A stretch of DNA of 35,368 nt from CAZQIC01 sp964593555 (lineage in GTDB: Bacteria; Bacteroidota; Bacteroidia; JAFLBG01). A program made the translations under genes and the position numbers. The notes beneath the pieces were generated by a model. It was not told the origin of the DNA and did not search any database. It saw only the letters and a program-made list of their open reading frames with translations. Positions 8,631 to 18,300 of the stretch are shown piece after piece. Where the stretch lies: the NCBI GenBank assembly GCA_964593555.1, contig CAZQIC010000037.1, positions 1-35,368 on the forward strand. The letters are read 5' to 3'. Numbering within the stretch: the first letter of the stretch is position 1; each line of letters opens with the position of its first letter.

Positions 8631-9269
8631 ATGAGAATACTCACGAATCTTTTTTTGTTGACTCTTGTAGTTGTGTTTTTCTCTTGTTCTAACAATGCGC
8701 ACGAAGAAACAGCACCAACTGCTGAAGCAAATGCTAGCGCCCCTCTTACGCGTGAGCAACAATTATCCGCCTTGTCTCAGATTGAAGAAGAAGTTGAGAA
8801 AGCTGTAAAAATTAATGATTCCATAGGCAAAGCTCTTGTAAAAGCATATTCGGATTACGCTAATAATTTCCCTACTGATAGCTTAGCGGCAGATTTTCTT
8901 TTCAAAGCAGCAGAGGTGTCAACCGCTATTGGAGAATATCAAAATGCATTAAGTTATTATGAAACAATTACAACAAAGTATATCGATTACAGATATGTTG
9001 TTGAGTCTCTCTTTTTACAGGGACATATTTATGATGACTTTCTTAACCAGGATGATAAGGCTAAAGCTATTTATGAACGTTTAATAGCTATGTACCCAAA
9101 ACATAAATTTGCCGAAGACTGTAAAATCCTTATTAAAAATTTAGGCAAAACAGATGAGGAAATAATTAAGGCGTTTGATAAAAAAAATAAGGAGAAACCT
9201 TCTGCTAACAGGCAGGGTCGCCTTATGTTCCCATCATTTATTGTTGCTGACAATACTCTTGTTAGCTAA
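8631..9269 (+). CDS. Lipoprotein with TPR-like repeats
   Basis: Predicted lipoprotein of 212 residues. A hydrophobic signal (LFLLTLVVVFF) ends in a lipobox-like FFSC, placing the acylated Cys near residue 19. A low-complexity acidic/Ala stretch follows (AHEETAPTAEANA). The body, from about residue 55, reads as two or three TPR-type helical hairpins (AADFLFKAAEVSTAIGEYQN, then the FLNQDDKAKAIYERLIAMYP unit), reminiscent of BamD/YbgF-type scaffolds, but no specific partner can be assigned. It starts 8 bp after def and probably shares its transcript. Its last 8 bp overlap the convergent cdaA. Confidence 0.75.
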   Translation: MRILTNLFLLTLVVVFFSCSNNAHEETAPTAEANASAPLTREQQLSALSQIEEEVEKAVKINDSIGKALVKAYSDYANNFPTDSLAADFLFKAAEVSTAIGEYQNALSYYETITTKYIDYRYVVESLFLQGHIYDDFLNQDDKAKAIYERLIAMYPKHKFAEDCKILIKNLGKTDEEIIKAFDKKNKEKPSANRQGRLMFPSFIVADNTLVS

Positions 9270-10059
9270 GGTCACCCTCTAACAGTTCTTTTAAACGATC
9301 AGGTGTTACAGAATGTTTAAGTTCACCTGCTTTAGAATAGGATATTTCTCCAGTTTGTTCTGATACTACTATGGCGACTGCATCTGAGGCCTCTGTTATC
9401 CCAACAGCCGCTCTGTGTCTCATTCCAAGATGTGCGGGAAAATCACCACGCTCCGTTACAGGTAACACGCAGCGCGCTGCTTTTATTTTATTCTCGGTAA
9501 TAATAACGGCACCATCGTGCAAAGGACTATTCTTGAAAAAAATATTCTCAAGCATTCGGGATGATATTTTTGAATCTATCTGATCACCCGTATCCGAATA
9601 AAATTTAAGCGAAGAGTTCTTGGTTATAACTAATATGGCTCCCGTTTTTGTCTCTGCCATATTCCTGCATGCTTTTATTATAGGGCCGATGTCGGTATTG
9701 GAGGAAGGAGAAGAACTCAATTTGATGTCAAAAATATTTTTTGCGAAGGACCGCTTCTTAAAAAACTCTGTTGTCCCTATAAACAATAAAAACTTTCTTA
9801 TCTCCTGTTGGAACAAAACAACCAACATAATAACTCCAACATCAATAAATTTTCCAAGAATACCGCTGAAAAGCTGCATGTCAAGAGCTTTTACGAAGAT
9901 CCAGAGCAGGTAAATAAGCAACATGCCTACGAAAATATTTATGGCAGCACTTCCTTTAACCAGGTTGTATATCTGGTATAGCAGAATTGCGACGAGCACA
10001 ATGTCAATGATATCGACCCATCTTAATTTAATAAACAAAGGCATAATCGCATGCAACAT
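9262..10059 (-). CDS. cdaA: Diadenylate cyclase (CdaA/DacA type)
   Basis: Synthesises the second messenger c-di-AMP from two ATP at the inner membrane. At 265 residues it has two or three N-terminal membrane helices (about residues 17-90), then the DAC catalytic domain with DGA at residues 182-184 (SPLHDGAVIITEN) and RHR at 214-216 (GMRHRAAVGITE). Both signature motifs are intact, so it should be active. It follows folP by 9 bp on the same strand and was presumably co-transcribed with it. No c-di-AMP phosphodiesterase is seen in the window. Its stop overlaps the end of the TPR lipoprotein gene, tail to tail. Confidence 0.95.
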   Translation of the reverse strand: MLHAIMPLFIKLRWVDIIDIVLVAILLYQIYNLVKGSAAINIFVGMLLIYLLWIFVKALDMQLFSGILGKFIDVGVIMLVVLFQQEIRKFLLFIGTTEFFKKRSFAKNIFDIKLSSSPSSNTDIGPIIKACRNMAETKTGAILVITKNSSLKFYSDTGDQIDSKISSRMLENIFFKNSPLHDGAVIITENKIKAARCVLPVTERGDFPAHLGMRHRAAVGITEASDAVAIVVSEQTGEISYSKAGELKHSVTPDRLKELLEGDLS

Positions 10060-10068
10060 AATACAATA

Positions 10069-10917
10069 TTAAGCTTTTGTTATTGAATTTGTTTGGGCAC
10101 TTTTATAAAATGAAATAAGTTTTATTGCTTCCACCGCTTCTTTAATATCGTGTACCCTTAAAATATCAGCGCCATTTAAAAGCGCAATCGTATTCACAAC
10201 ACTTGTACCATTCAATGCATTCTCAGGTTTAGTGTGAATTATTTTATTGATCATTGATTTTCTGCTTACACCAACCAGCAATGGCAAACCTAATGTTTTG
10301 AATTTGTTTATCGCACCAAGCAATTCGTAATTGTGCCTAGAGTTTTTTCCAAAACCAAAGCCAGGGTCAAGTATAATTTGTTCAACACCTGCTTTTTTCA
10401 GCTCAACGATCTTATTTTCGAAAAAAGAAAAAACATCATTTGTAACATCATCGTATTGCGGCTCAACCTGCATATCCTTGGGCGTTCCTTTAATGTGTGT
10501 CAATACATAAGGCACTTTGTATTCCGACGCAATATTAAATATACCCGGATCAATAGTTCCCCCAGAAATATCATTGATAATATCTGCTCCGTTTTTTATT
10601 GCCTCTTTCGCAACCGCCGCCCTATAGGTATCAATTGAAATTATCACATCAGGAAATTCTTTTTTTATCGCTTTAATTACCGGTGCAGTTCTTTTTATTT
10701 CTTCTGCTTCGGGAACTTCTTCTGCACCGGGTCTTGTGGAACAACCTCCTGCATCAATGATAAGTGCGCCATGCTTTATCATTTCCCCAGTCCTTAAAAG
10801 AGCAGATGTTATGTCCGTTATTTTACCTCCGTCGTAAAAAGAATCAGGGGTAATATTTAATATTCCCATAACCAGCGGAAACTGGTCAGAAAGTGTTTTA
10901 TTGGCAATTTTTAGCAT
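10069..10917 (-). CDS. folP: Dihydropteroate synthase
   Basis: Condenses p-aminobenzoate with hydroxymethyl-dihydropterin diphosphate in folate synthesis and is the sulfonamide target. Length is 282 residues, normal for the family. Motifs of the TIM-barrel enzyme are clear: MGILNITPDSFYDGG, IIDAGGCSTRPGAEEV, ADIINDISGG, ILDPGFGFGKN and LVGVSRKSMI. It is transcribed divergently from the DUF1599 gene across a 44 bp spacer and leads the folP-cdaA pair. Confidence 0.96.
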   Translation of the reverse strand: MLKIANKTLSDQFPLVMGILNITPDSFYDGGKITDITSALLRTGEMIKHGALIIDAGGCSTRPGAEEVPEAEEIKRTAPVIKAIKKEFPDVIISIDTYRAAVAKEAIKNGADIINDISGGTIDPGIFNIASEYKVPYVLTHIKGTPKDMQVEPQYDDVTNDVFSFFENKIVELKKAGVEQIILDPGFGFGKNSRHNYELLGAINKFKTLGLPLLVGVSRKSMINKIIHTKPENALNGTSVVNTIALLNGADILRVHDIKEAVEAIKLISFYKSAQTNSITKA

Positions 10918-10961
10918 TATTTTTTGCTAAAATAATGTATCTTGTGGAGATATTTTAATAT

Positions 10962-11519
10962 ATGAGTAAAACTTCATTACAATACGAATCCGTTGCCCGT
11001 GCTTGTAAGGATATTTTTGTAAAAAAAATGAAGGATTATGGCAGTGCCTGGCGTATTCTTCGTACCAGTTCCATTACTGATCAGATCTTCATTAAAGCCC
11101 AGCGCATCAGGAGCATAGAGGATAAAGGCACTCAAAAAATTGTCGATGATATCAGCTCAGAATACATTGGAATTGTGAATTACTGTGTAATTGGTCTTAT
11201 TCAACTCGATCTTGCTGATGATAAACGAACTGAAATTCCGGTAGATGAAGCAAGCGAATATTTTGATAAAACTATTTCCCAGGCACAATCATTGATGGAA
11301 AATAAAAATCACGATTACGGCGAAGCATGGAGGGAGATGAGAATTAGTTCTCTTACCGATTTGATACTGATGAAAATATTGAGAATAAAACAGATAGAAG
11401 ACAATAAAGGATCAACCATAATCTCTGAAGGCATTGACGCAAATTATCTTGATATGATCAATTATGGAATTTTTGCTTCGATAAGACTTGAAGAAGAAAA
11501 AAAAGTTAACGTAAAATAA
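10962..11519 (+). CDS. DUF1599 family protein (two tandem copies of the domain)
   Basis: Conserved protein of 185 residues and unknown function. It carries two copies of one module: ACKDIFVKKMKDYGSAWRIL (about residues 14-33) and SLMENKNHDYGEAWREM (about residues 110-126). Each is followed by S-S-x-T-D-x-I-x-x-K and RIR/KQIED. The repeated DYG-x-AW and the acidic/basic pattern are characteristic of DUF1599. Next to it is the BT_3928-type DoxX gene, a pairing I associate with Bacteroidota. It opens the long plus-strand run to plsY. Confidence 0.88.
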   Translation: MSKTSLQYESVARACKDIFVKKMKDYGSAWRILRTSSITDQIFIKAQRIRSIEDKGTQKIVDDISSEYIGIVNYCVIGLIQLDLADDKRTEIPVDEASEYFDKTISQAQSLMENKNHDYGEAWREMRISSLTDLILMKILRIKQIEDNKGSTIISEGIDANYLDMINYGIFASIRLEEEKKVNVK

Positions 11520-11531
11520 TTCATATTTAAA

Positions 11532-12653
11532 ATGAGAATTTTAGTTACTGTTNNNNNNNNNNCAAGAGTATTTGTAGGACTGTTATTCATCTTTTCCGGC
11601 TTTATTAAAGCCAATGATCCGCTTGGTTTTGCATATAAGCTGGATGAATATTTTGAAGTTTTTGGAACACATTTTTTAATTCCAGTGTCACTCGTGCTGG
11701 CAATTTTCATGTGTGTGCTCGAAATGATACTTGGGTTTATGCTCTTGTTAGGTGCAAGGTTAAAATTTACGTTGTGGATGCTAACGCTACTGATTATTTT
11801 CTTTGGCTTCCTTACTTTTTATTCGGCTTATTTTGATGTTGTAAAATCATGCGGATGTTTTGGTGATGCCATTCCACTAACTCCATGGGAATCTTTTATA
11901 AAGGACATGGTGCTTTTTGTATTAGTAATTGTTATCATCATTGGCAGAACGCATGTTTCTCCGGTTGTGGGCGTGGGATCCGAGAATGTTTTAGTGACAT
12001 TATTTTCCATTGCCGCCTTCAGTTTCCCAATTTATACTTACAGCTTTTTACCGGTCATTGATTTCAGACCATATGCAATTGGGGAAAATATTCCTGAACA
12101 AACCATAGGCGTTCCCGATCAGTTAAAATTTTATTATAAATTAAAGGATAAAAAAACAGCCGAGGAAAAAGAGTTTGATCATTGGCCGGATAAATGGGAT
12201 AGTTTATACGATTACGTTGGGAACAGGACTGAAGTAATTGCAAAAGGCGTGGAACCTAAGATCAAAGATTTTAGTATTTCTGACCGTGATGGAAACGATG
12301 TCACTCAATCGGTCATTACCAATGACCAGTATAATTTTTTACTGATAGCTTATGATCTTGACAAATCGAACGAAGGTGTCCAGCATCATATCAATGACTT
12401 TTTTGAATTGTGTAATAAGGATGGGATTGAATTTGTTTGTCTTACCGCATCGCAACAGGATAAGATCACCTCTTTCGTTAGCGGTTCTAAAGCGGCTTAT
12501 CCATTTTATTCTACAGACGGTACCGTTCTTAAAACCATGATACGTTCAAATCCTGGTTTGATGTTATTAAAAGGTGGTGTTGTAATTGATATGTGGCACC
12601 ACAATTCGTTTCCTTCTTATAGCAGTGTGAAAGAACAATATATCCAGAAATAG
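11532..12653 (+). CDS. DoxX-like membrane protein with thioredoxin-like C-terminal region (BT_3928 family), interrupted by N gap
   Basis: About 373 residues if the 10 N are taken literally. The N-terminal half is a DoxX-type bundle of about four membrane helices, beginning RVFVGLLFIFSGFIKANDPL and containing a cysteine pair in VKSCGCFGD near residue 115. From about residue 235 the sequence looks thioredoxin/AhpC-like (NFLLIAYDLDKSNEG, EFVCLTASQQDKI, PGLMLLKGG) but lacks a CxxC. A redox role is therefore only suggestive. The gap falls right after the first seven codons (MRILVTV). The frame and spacing across it agree with the family's usual short leader, so few bases are probably missing. Confidence 0.78.
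   Translation: MRILVTVXXXXRVFVGLLFIFSGFIKANDPLGFAYKLDEYFEVFGTHFLIPVSLVLAIFMCVLEMILGFMLLLGARLKFTLWMLTLLIIFFGFLTFYSAYFDVVKSCGCFGDAIPLTPWESFIKDMVLFVLVIVIIIGRTHVSPVVGVGSENVLVTLFSIAAFSFPIYTYSFLPVIDFRPYAIGENIPEQTIGVPDQLKFYYKLKDKKTAEEKEFDHWPDKWDSLYDYVGNRTEVIAKGVEPKIKDFSISDRDGNDVTQSVITNDQYNFLLIAYDLDKSNEGVQHHINDFFELCNKDGIEFVCLTASQQDKITSFVSGSKAAYPFYSTDGTVLKTMIRSNPGLMLLKGGVVIDMWHHNSFPSYSSVKEQYIQK
11553..11562. other. Assembly gap (10 N)
   Basis: Ten undetermined bases inside the 5' end of the DoxX-like gene. The length is probably nominal, since codons 8-11 and possibly more are unknown. Confidence 1.
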
Positions 12654-12654
12654 A

Positions 12655-13737
12655 GTGATTAAGTTTATCATTAAGCGGATCATTTATGGTTTCCTGGTAT
12701 TGCTGGGTGTGGTTACCGTTGTGTTTTTAATTTTTAATGTATTGCCGGGTGATCCTGCCCGTATGATGCTGGGTCAGCGTGCTGATCAAGCATCCATTGA
12801 TGCGATAAACAGGGATCTTGGGCGCGACAGGCCAATGAATCAGCAATTCTTTCTTTACCTGAATGATCTTTCTCCATTATCTATTCATGATGTAAATAGA
12901 AGTGAAAGTATTTTATTTCTTGACCCTGAAAAATATGATTCATATACAAAACTGTTTTATGTTTCTTCAAATAAAGCCTTGGTGCTGAAATATCCTTATC
13001 TACGAAGATCATATCAAACAAAGAAAAAAGTTGCTGAGATCATCCGAGAGACATTGCCTGAAACAGCGGTTCTCGCATTCACATCCATTTTATTGGCGTC
13101 CATTTTTGGAATTTTCCTGGGGATCATTGCAGCGATTAAAAAGAATAGCTGGTTCGATAAACTTTCATTGGTACTTGCAGTACTTGGCATGTCGGGCCCT
13201 TCTTTTTTTATCGGCCTAATTTTCGCATGGGTGTTTGGATATTTATTAAGCGATTATACCGGGCTCAACACAGTAGGCAGTTTGTTCACCGCCGATGATT
13301 ACGGCAATGGCGAATTTCTGGATCTTAAAAATTTAATATTACCGGCCTTAACTCTTGGTCTAAGGCCTCTCGCAATTATAGTACAGCTAACACGGAGTTC
13401 TTTGCTTGATGTATTATCACAAGATTACATACGAACTGCAAATGCAAAAGGCTTAAGCAGGTTCGTCGTAATTTTTAAGCACGCACTAAAAAATGCACTT
13501 AACCCTGTGATCACTGCTATCTCCGGATGGTTTGCCGGTTTAATGGCAGGTGCAATTTTTGTAGAATATATTTTTGGATGGAAAGGTATTGGTAAAGAGG
13601 TAGTAGAGGCGCTTGACAAATATGACCTACCTGTTGTAATGGGAACAGTGCTTGTTGCGGCATTAGCATTCGTAATAATTAATTTGGTAGTAGATATCGT
13701 TTATGGATTGTTAGATCCAAGAGTGCGAATACAATAA
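12655..13737 (+). CDS. ABC transporter permease, DppB/OppB type
   Basis: Inner-membrane permease of 360 residues from the peptide/nickel importer family. It has a first membrane helix at the N-terminus (IKRIIYGFLVLLGVVTVVFL), followed by VLPGDPARMMLGQRAD, and the EAA-type loop LSQDYIRTANAKGLSRFVVIF near residues 258-278. A helical insertion of some 40 residues (about 70-115) separates the first helix from the core. The start is GTG at 12655, one base after the TAG of the preceding gene, giving tight coupling. No second permease, ATPase or binding protein is nearby, so its partners must be encoded elsewhere and the substrate is unknown. Confidence 0.88.
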   Translation: MIKFIIKRIIYGFLVLLGVVTVVFLIFNVLPGDPARMMLGQRADQASIDAINRDLGRDRPMNQQFFLYLNDLSPLSIHDVNRSESILFLDPEKYDSYTKLFYVSSNKALVLKYPYLRRSYQTKKKVAEIIRETLPETAVLAFTSILLASIFGIFLGIIAAIKKNSWFDKLSLVLAVLGMSGPSFFIGLIFAWVFGYLLSDYTGLNTVGSLFTADDYGNGEFLDLKNLILPALTLGLRPLAIIVQLTRSSLLDVLSQDYIRTANAKGLSRFVVIFKHALKNALNPVITAISGWFAGLMAGAIFVEYIFGWKGIGKEVVEALDKYDLPVVMGTVLVAALAFVIINLVVDIVYGLLDPRVRIQ

Positions 13738-13742
13738 AAAGT

Positions 13743-14516
13743 ATGAGATCAAAAATAGTAGCTGGTAATTGGAAGATGAACAAAACGCGTTCGGAGGCAA
13801 AACAATTAATTACCGAAATTATAGATGGATTAAAAAATGTACCTGGTGATAAAACAAAAGCTATCGTCGCTGTACCATTTCCTTTTCTTTCTGATGCCTT
13901 TTTATTAACAGAAAAAATCAGTGCGATTTCTGTTGCTGCTCAAAATTGTTCTTCACAGGAAAGTGGTGCGTACACTGGAGAAGTTTCGGCTGCAATGCTT
14001 GCGTCAACAGGAGTTGAATATGTCATCATTGGCCATTCTGAGAGAAGATTATATTTTGATGAGACTTCAACTGAATTAACACAAAAGATAAAAGCTGCTC
14101 TGAAAAATAATTTAATTCCGATTTTTTGTATTGGAGAAAACCTTGAGCAGAGAAATTTTGGCAAACAAAATGAAATTGTAAAAGCTCAGATGCAGGATGC
14201 TCTTTCCTCTTTTTCCAAAGAAGATATTTCAAAATGTATCATCGCTTACGAACCGGTTTGGGCAATTGGAACTGGCGTTACAGCGACATTGGTACAGGCG
14301 CAGGAAATGCATTTATTTATAAGAAATTGCTTAGCGGAAATTACTGATACCAAAATTTCAAGCTCCATACAAATACTTTACGGAGGAAGCTGTAATGCTG
14401 AAAATGCAAAAGAATTATTTTCATGCCCCGACGTGGATGGTGGCCTTATCGGAGGGGCCTCTTTAAGAGCAGATACTTTTTTATCCATTATAAACACAGC
14501 CAATTCACTGCATTAA
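13743..14516 (+). CDS. tpiA: Triosephosphate isomerase
   Basis: Interconverts dihydroxyacetone phosphate and glyceraldehyde 3-phosphate in glycolysis and gluconeogenesis. At 257 residues it has the expected GNWKMNKT start, the catalytic His in IIGHSERR, the catalytic Glu in AYEPVWAIGTG (loop 6), and the phosphate-binding ILYGGSCNAEN…GGLIGGASL. It starts 5 bp after the permease stop, within the plus-strand run. Confidence 0.98.
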   Translation: MRSKIVAGNWKMNKTRSEAKQLITEIIDGLKNVPGDKTKAIVAVPFPFLSDAFLLTEKISAISVAAQNCSSQESGAYTGEVSAAMLASTGVEYVIIGHSERRLYFDETSTELTQKIKAALKNNLIPIFCIGENLEQRNFGKQNEIVKAQMQDALSSFSKEDISKCIIAYEPVWAIGTGVTATLVQAQEMHLFIRNCLAEITDTKISSSIQILYGGSCNAENAKELFSCPDVDGGLIGGASLRADTFLSIINTANSLH

Positions 14517-14546
14517 ATCTTCATAGTTTCAAAAAACAAATATCCC

Positions 14547-15383
14547 ATGAACTATGTCGAATTTCAATTTAATGTTTCGCCTAAAGAACCCGGTGTTGAT
14601 ATTCTCATTGCAGAGTTAAATGAAACGGGATTCGACAGTTTTGAAGAGACGGAATCGGGCCTGAATGCATATATACCTACAAGTCTGGTAAATGAAACAT
14701 TGTTATCTTTAATTCCCATTCTTAACAATAAAGATTTTAAGATCACATTCACTAAGAATGAACTGCCTGACAAAAACTGGAATGAGGTTTGGGAAAAAAA
14801 CTTTCAACCGGTTTTAATTGGGGATGGATGCTGTATAAGAGCTTCTTTTCATCCCAAAAGTAACAATTGTGAATTTGACATCGTCATTGACCCAAAAATG
14901 TCATTTGGCACGGGGCATCATGAAACTACCTCATTAATGGTCGAAGAAATGATGGGCATGGATTTTGCAAACAAAACAGTAGCTGATGCGGGCTGTGGAA
15001 CAGCTGTATTAGCCATACTTGCATCAAAAAGGAAAGCGAATAACGTTTTTGCTTTTGATGTCGACGATTGGGCTGTTGATAACAGTAAAGAAAATATCAT
15101 TCAGAATAATTGCGGTGAAATAGATGTTTATAAAGGAGGGGCTTCTTTATTGGCAGGAAAACTATTTAATGTTATTTTAGCGAACATCAATAAAAATGTT
15201 TTGCTTGCCGACATAGACAAATATTCCGGGGCTCTTTTAAAAGGAGGAGATTTGTTATTGAGTGGATTTTATACTCATGACAAAGATGACCTGATCAAAG
15301 AGGCGGGAAAGTATGATCTTACGATCTTGTCAGAAAAGGAAAATAAAAATTGGTGCCTGTTACATTTTATTAAAAGGAGATAA
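14547..15383 (+). CDS. prmA: Ribosomal protein L11 methyltransferase
   Basis: SAM-dependent enzyme that methylates lysines and the N-terminus of ribosomal protein L11. It has 278 residues. The N-terminal substrate-recognition part (about 1-90) is followed by MSFGTGHHETTSLMVEEM, the SAM-binding VADAGCGTAVLAILA, and LANINKNVLL, equivalent to the NI-x-x-x-x-L catalytic-loop segment. It lies 30 bp after tpiA and 3 bp before the large secreted-protein gene. Confidence 0.94.
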   Translation: MNYVEFQFNVSPKEPGVDILIAELNETGFDSFEETESGLNAYIPTSLVNETLLSLIPILNNKDFKITFTKNELPDKNWNEVWEKNFQPVLIGDGCCIRASFHPKSNNCEFDIVIDPKMSFGTGHHETTSLMVEEMMGMDFANKTVADAGCGTAVLAILASKRKANNVFAFDVDDWAVDNSKENIIQNNCGEIDVYKGGASLLAGKLFNVILANINKNVLLADIDKYSGALLKGGDLLLSGFYTHDKDDLIKEAGKYDLTILSEKENKNWCLLHFIKRR

Positions 15384-15386
15384 AAA

Positions 15387-18300
15387 ATGAGAGCTGACTG
15401 GAAATATATTAGTTTATGTATTGTTTTCTTTTGTTCTTTTTTAAGAGGTGAAAGCTTATTGGCCCAAAATCAAATAAAAAGCTTCACTGAAGATCCTGTG
15501 AAATTTATTGAAGAGCTTAAAAGTTTTTATGATGCCGGGAGCCAGGATAAAAAGCAATCCGATCGTTTTGTAGAGGCTTTTGAAAAGTACTGGAAAACAG
15601 CAAGGTTCAATGTGGACCAAACACAATCCTGTTATAAGATCTGTAACCTTATGCTTAAAAAAAGGTTAAAACCCGATCCTTATTTTACATCTTACCTTAC
15701 CTGCTTAATGAATTTTGTGGATTCGAGACAATCACAATCAAATTTTACTGCATGGAACCATTGTCTTGAGCAGATCATAGAAGGAAAAGCGATCAAAAAA
15801 TTCTCCGACTATCTTTCAATGAGTGAGAGTTTGTTTTATTCGAATTCATTTTTTAAATCTCCAACCTATGAGTGGGGTACCAACAAAGGAGATTATATAT
15901 TCGAGTTCCGTGATGAGCCCGTTGTGGTATTTAAAAATTTTAATTTAAGCTGCTACAATTCCAAGTCTGATAGCAGCACCATTAACAATACCGAAGGTGT
16001 TTATTATCCCTTCAGCGAGCAATTCATTGGGAAGAAAGGTCGTATGGATTGGGGAAGAGTAGGCCTTGATGCAAACGCGGTTTACGCCGATATAGTCAAT
16101 AGTTACACTGTTACCTGTAAGGCAGGCGGCTTTACGATTGATTCGGTAATTTTCTATCATAAACAATATTTTCAAAAACCTTTAATGGGAACGATAACCG
16201 AAAAAGTTATTTCTCAGGAAATTTCGGTTGCTTCTTATCCTCGCTTCGATTCTTATAATAAACGGCTTCAGATAAATGGTCTTGCTCCAAATATTGATTA
16301 CGATGGAGGTTTTTCTATGCGAGGCGCCAAATTTATTGGTTCAGGAACAGTGGAAGAGCCTGCATATATGCGCTTTAAACGAAATGATAAATATTTTATC
16401 ATAGCCGGCTCCAAAACTTTTGTTGTTTCCAAAGATAAACTCACCTCTGAGAATGCAAGCATAATGATGTTCCTAGACGCTGATACTGTTTTTCACCCGG
16501 GCCTCAACCTTAATTATATTATTAAGGACAATCGCTTGTCATTGTTTAGAAGTGAAGAAGGTCTTTCTAAAACTCCTTACTTCAATTCCTTTCACGAATT
16601 GGATATGTATTTTGAAGAGTTAAACTGGAAAATGGATGAACCAAAGCTTGATCTGAAGATGATGGTAGGAAGTACACAGGGTGAAGCAGATTTTGAGTCG
16701 TCGGATTATTATAAGTTGGACAGGTATGAAAGAATGCAGGGAATGTCAATGATACATCCGTTTATCCTCATAAGGGATTATATGAAAGCCAACGGAAATG
16801 TGAGAGAATTTTCTGTTGTCGACTTGGCTAAATTTATGAAAGTTACTGCCGATCAACTGCGACCGGTTGTTGCAAAACTTTCTAACAGTGGTATGCTGGC
16901 TTATAATGCAGAGGATGATAGAATACTTGTTAAAGACAGGTTGTTAAATTACATAACAAACAGGGCAGGTAAAAGCGACTATGATGTTATTTCTTTTCAC
17001 TCCGCAATACCTGGTACTGCGAATGCCAGTATAAATTTATTGAATAATGATATGACAGTGCGCGGTGTTGAAAGTATTCTTTTAAGTGATTCTCAAAAAG
17101 TGTTCATTTTTCCAAGCAAAGGCGAAGTGGTTCTTAAAAAGAATAGAGACTTCACTTTCGCCGGAGTAGTAAAAGCGGGACGATTTGAATTTTTCGGGAA
17201 AGAATTTTCCTTCGAGTATGATAAATTTAAACTCAACCTTACTAACGTAGATTCATTAAGAATAAAAGTAGAAGGGTTCGAAACCAATTCAAATGGAGAA
17301 CATCCTTTGGTAAGGGTTAAAACGGTGATCGAGAATATTACCGGAGATCTGCTTATTGATAATCCAACAAACAGGTCAGGGGTAAAGAGCTTTCCAAAAT
17401 ACCCTGTGTTTAATAGCTTTAAAGAGTCTTATGTATTCTATGATAAAAAATCAAAACAGAAATCGGTTTACAATAGGGATAAATTTTATTTTAAGCTAGA
17501 GCCATTTACTATTGATAGTCTTGACAACTTTGACAATGCAAGTCTACGTTTCCAGGGTGATTTTGTTTCCGCTGGTATATTCCCAACCTTTAAAGAAGCG
17601 CTTACGCTTCAGCAAGACTACTCACTTGGTTTTATACGATCAACTCCTCCCGGTGGATTTGCTTTGTATGGAGGTAAAGCGACGTTCGAGAATACGATTA
17701 AGATGAGTAATCAGGGACTGCAGGGCGATGGTGATATAAAATTCGTTACGTCCTTGACAAAATCCAATGACATTATTTTTTACCCAGATTCGTTGAATGC
17801 AAATGCACAGTCGCATGAAATTGCAGAAGTAAAAGAAGGCAAAGTGCAATTCCCCCAGGTTAAAGGGGAAAATGTATATGTGCACTACATGCCTTACAAA
17901 GAAATTATGCAGATCCATAGTAAAGAGAAGCCATTCGATACTTACAATGGGAAAGCAACTTTTTCCGGCAGGTATGATCTTACCCCTCAATTACTTTCCG
18001 GAGACGGTAAATGTACTTTTTCTACAGCGGAACTTGAATCAAATAACATTGCATTTAAAAATATGTATTTCGATGCTGACACCGCTGACTTTAGAGTACA
18101 GGCAAAAGAACTTAATGCACTTGCGTTTACCACTTCAAATGTAAATGCACACGTCGATTTTAAAGAAAGAAACGGATTGTTTAAATCAAATGGTCGTGGT
18201 ACAGTAGTGAATTTCCCTGTCAACCAATACATGTGTTACATGGATAATTTTAAATGGTACATGGACAAAAGTGATATAGAAATTGGTTCAAGCAAATCTC

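Noticed and set aside
12655..13737. A complete peptide ABC importer operon around the permease
   Set aside because: The neighbouring genes are a DoxX-like protein and tpiA; no ATPase, second permease or binding protein is present.
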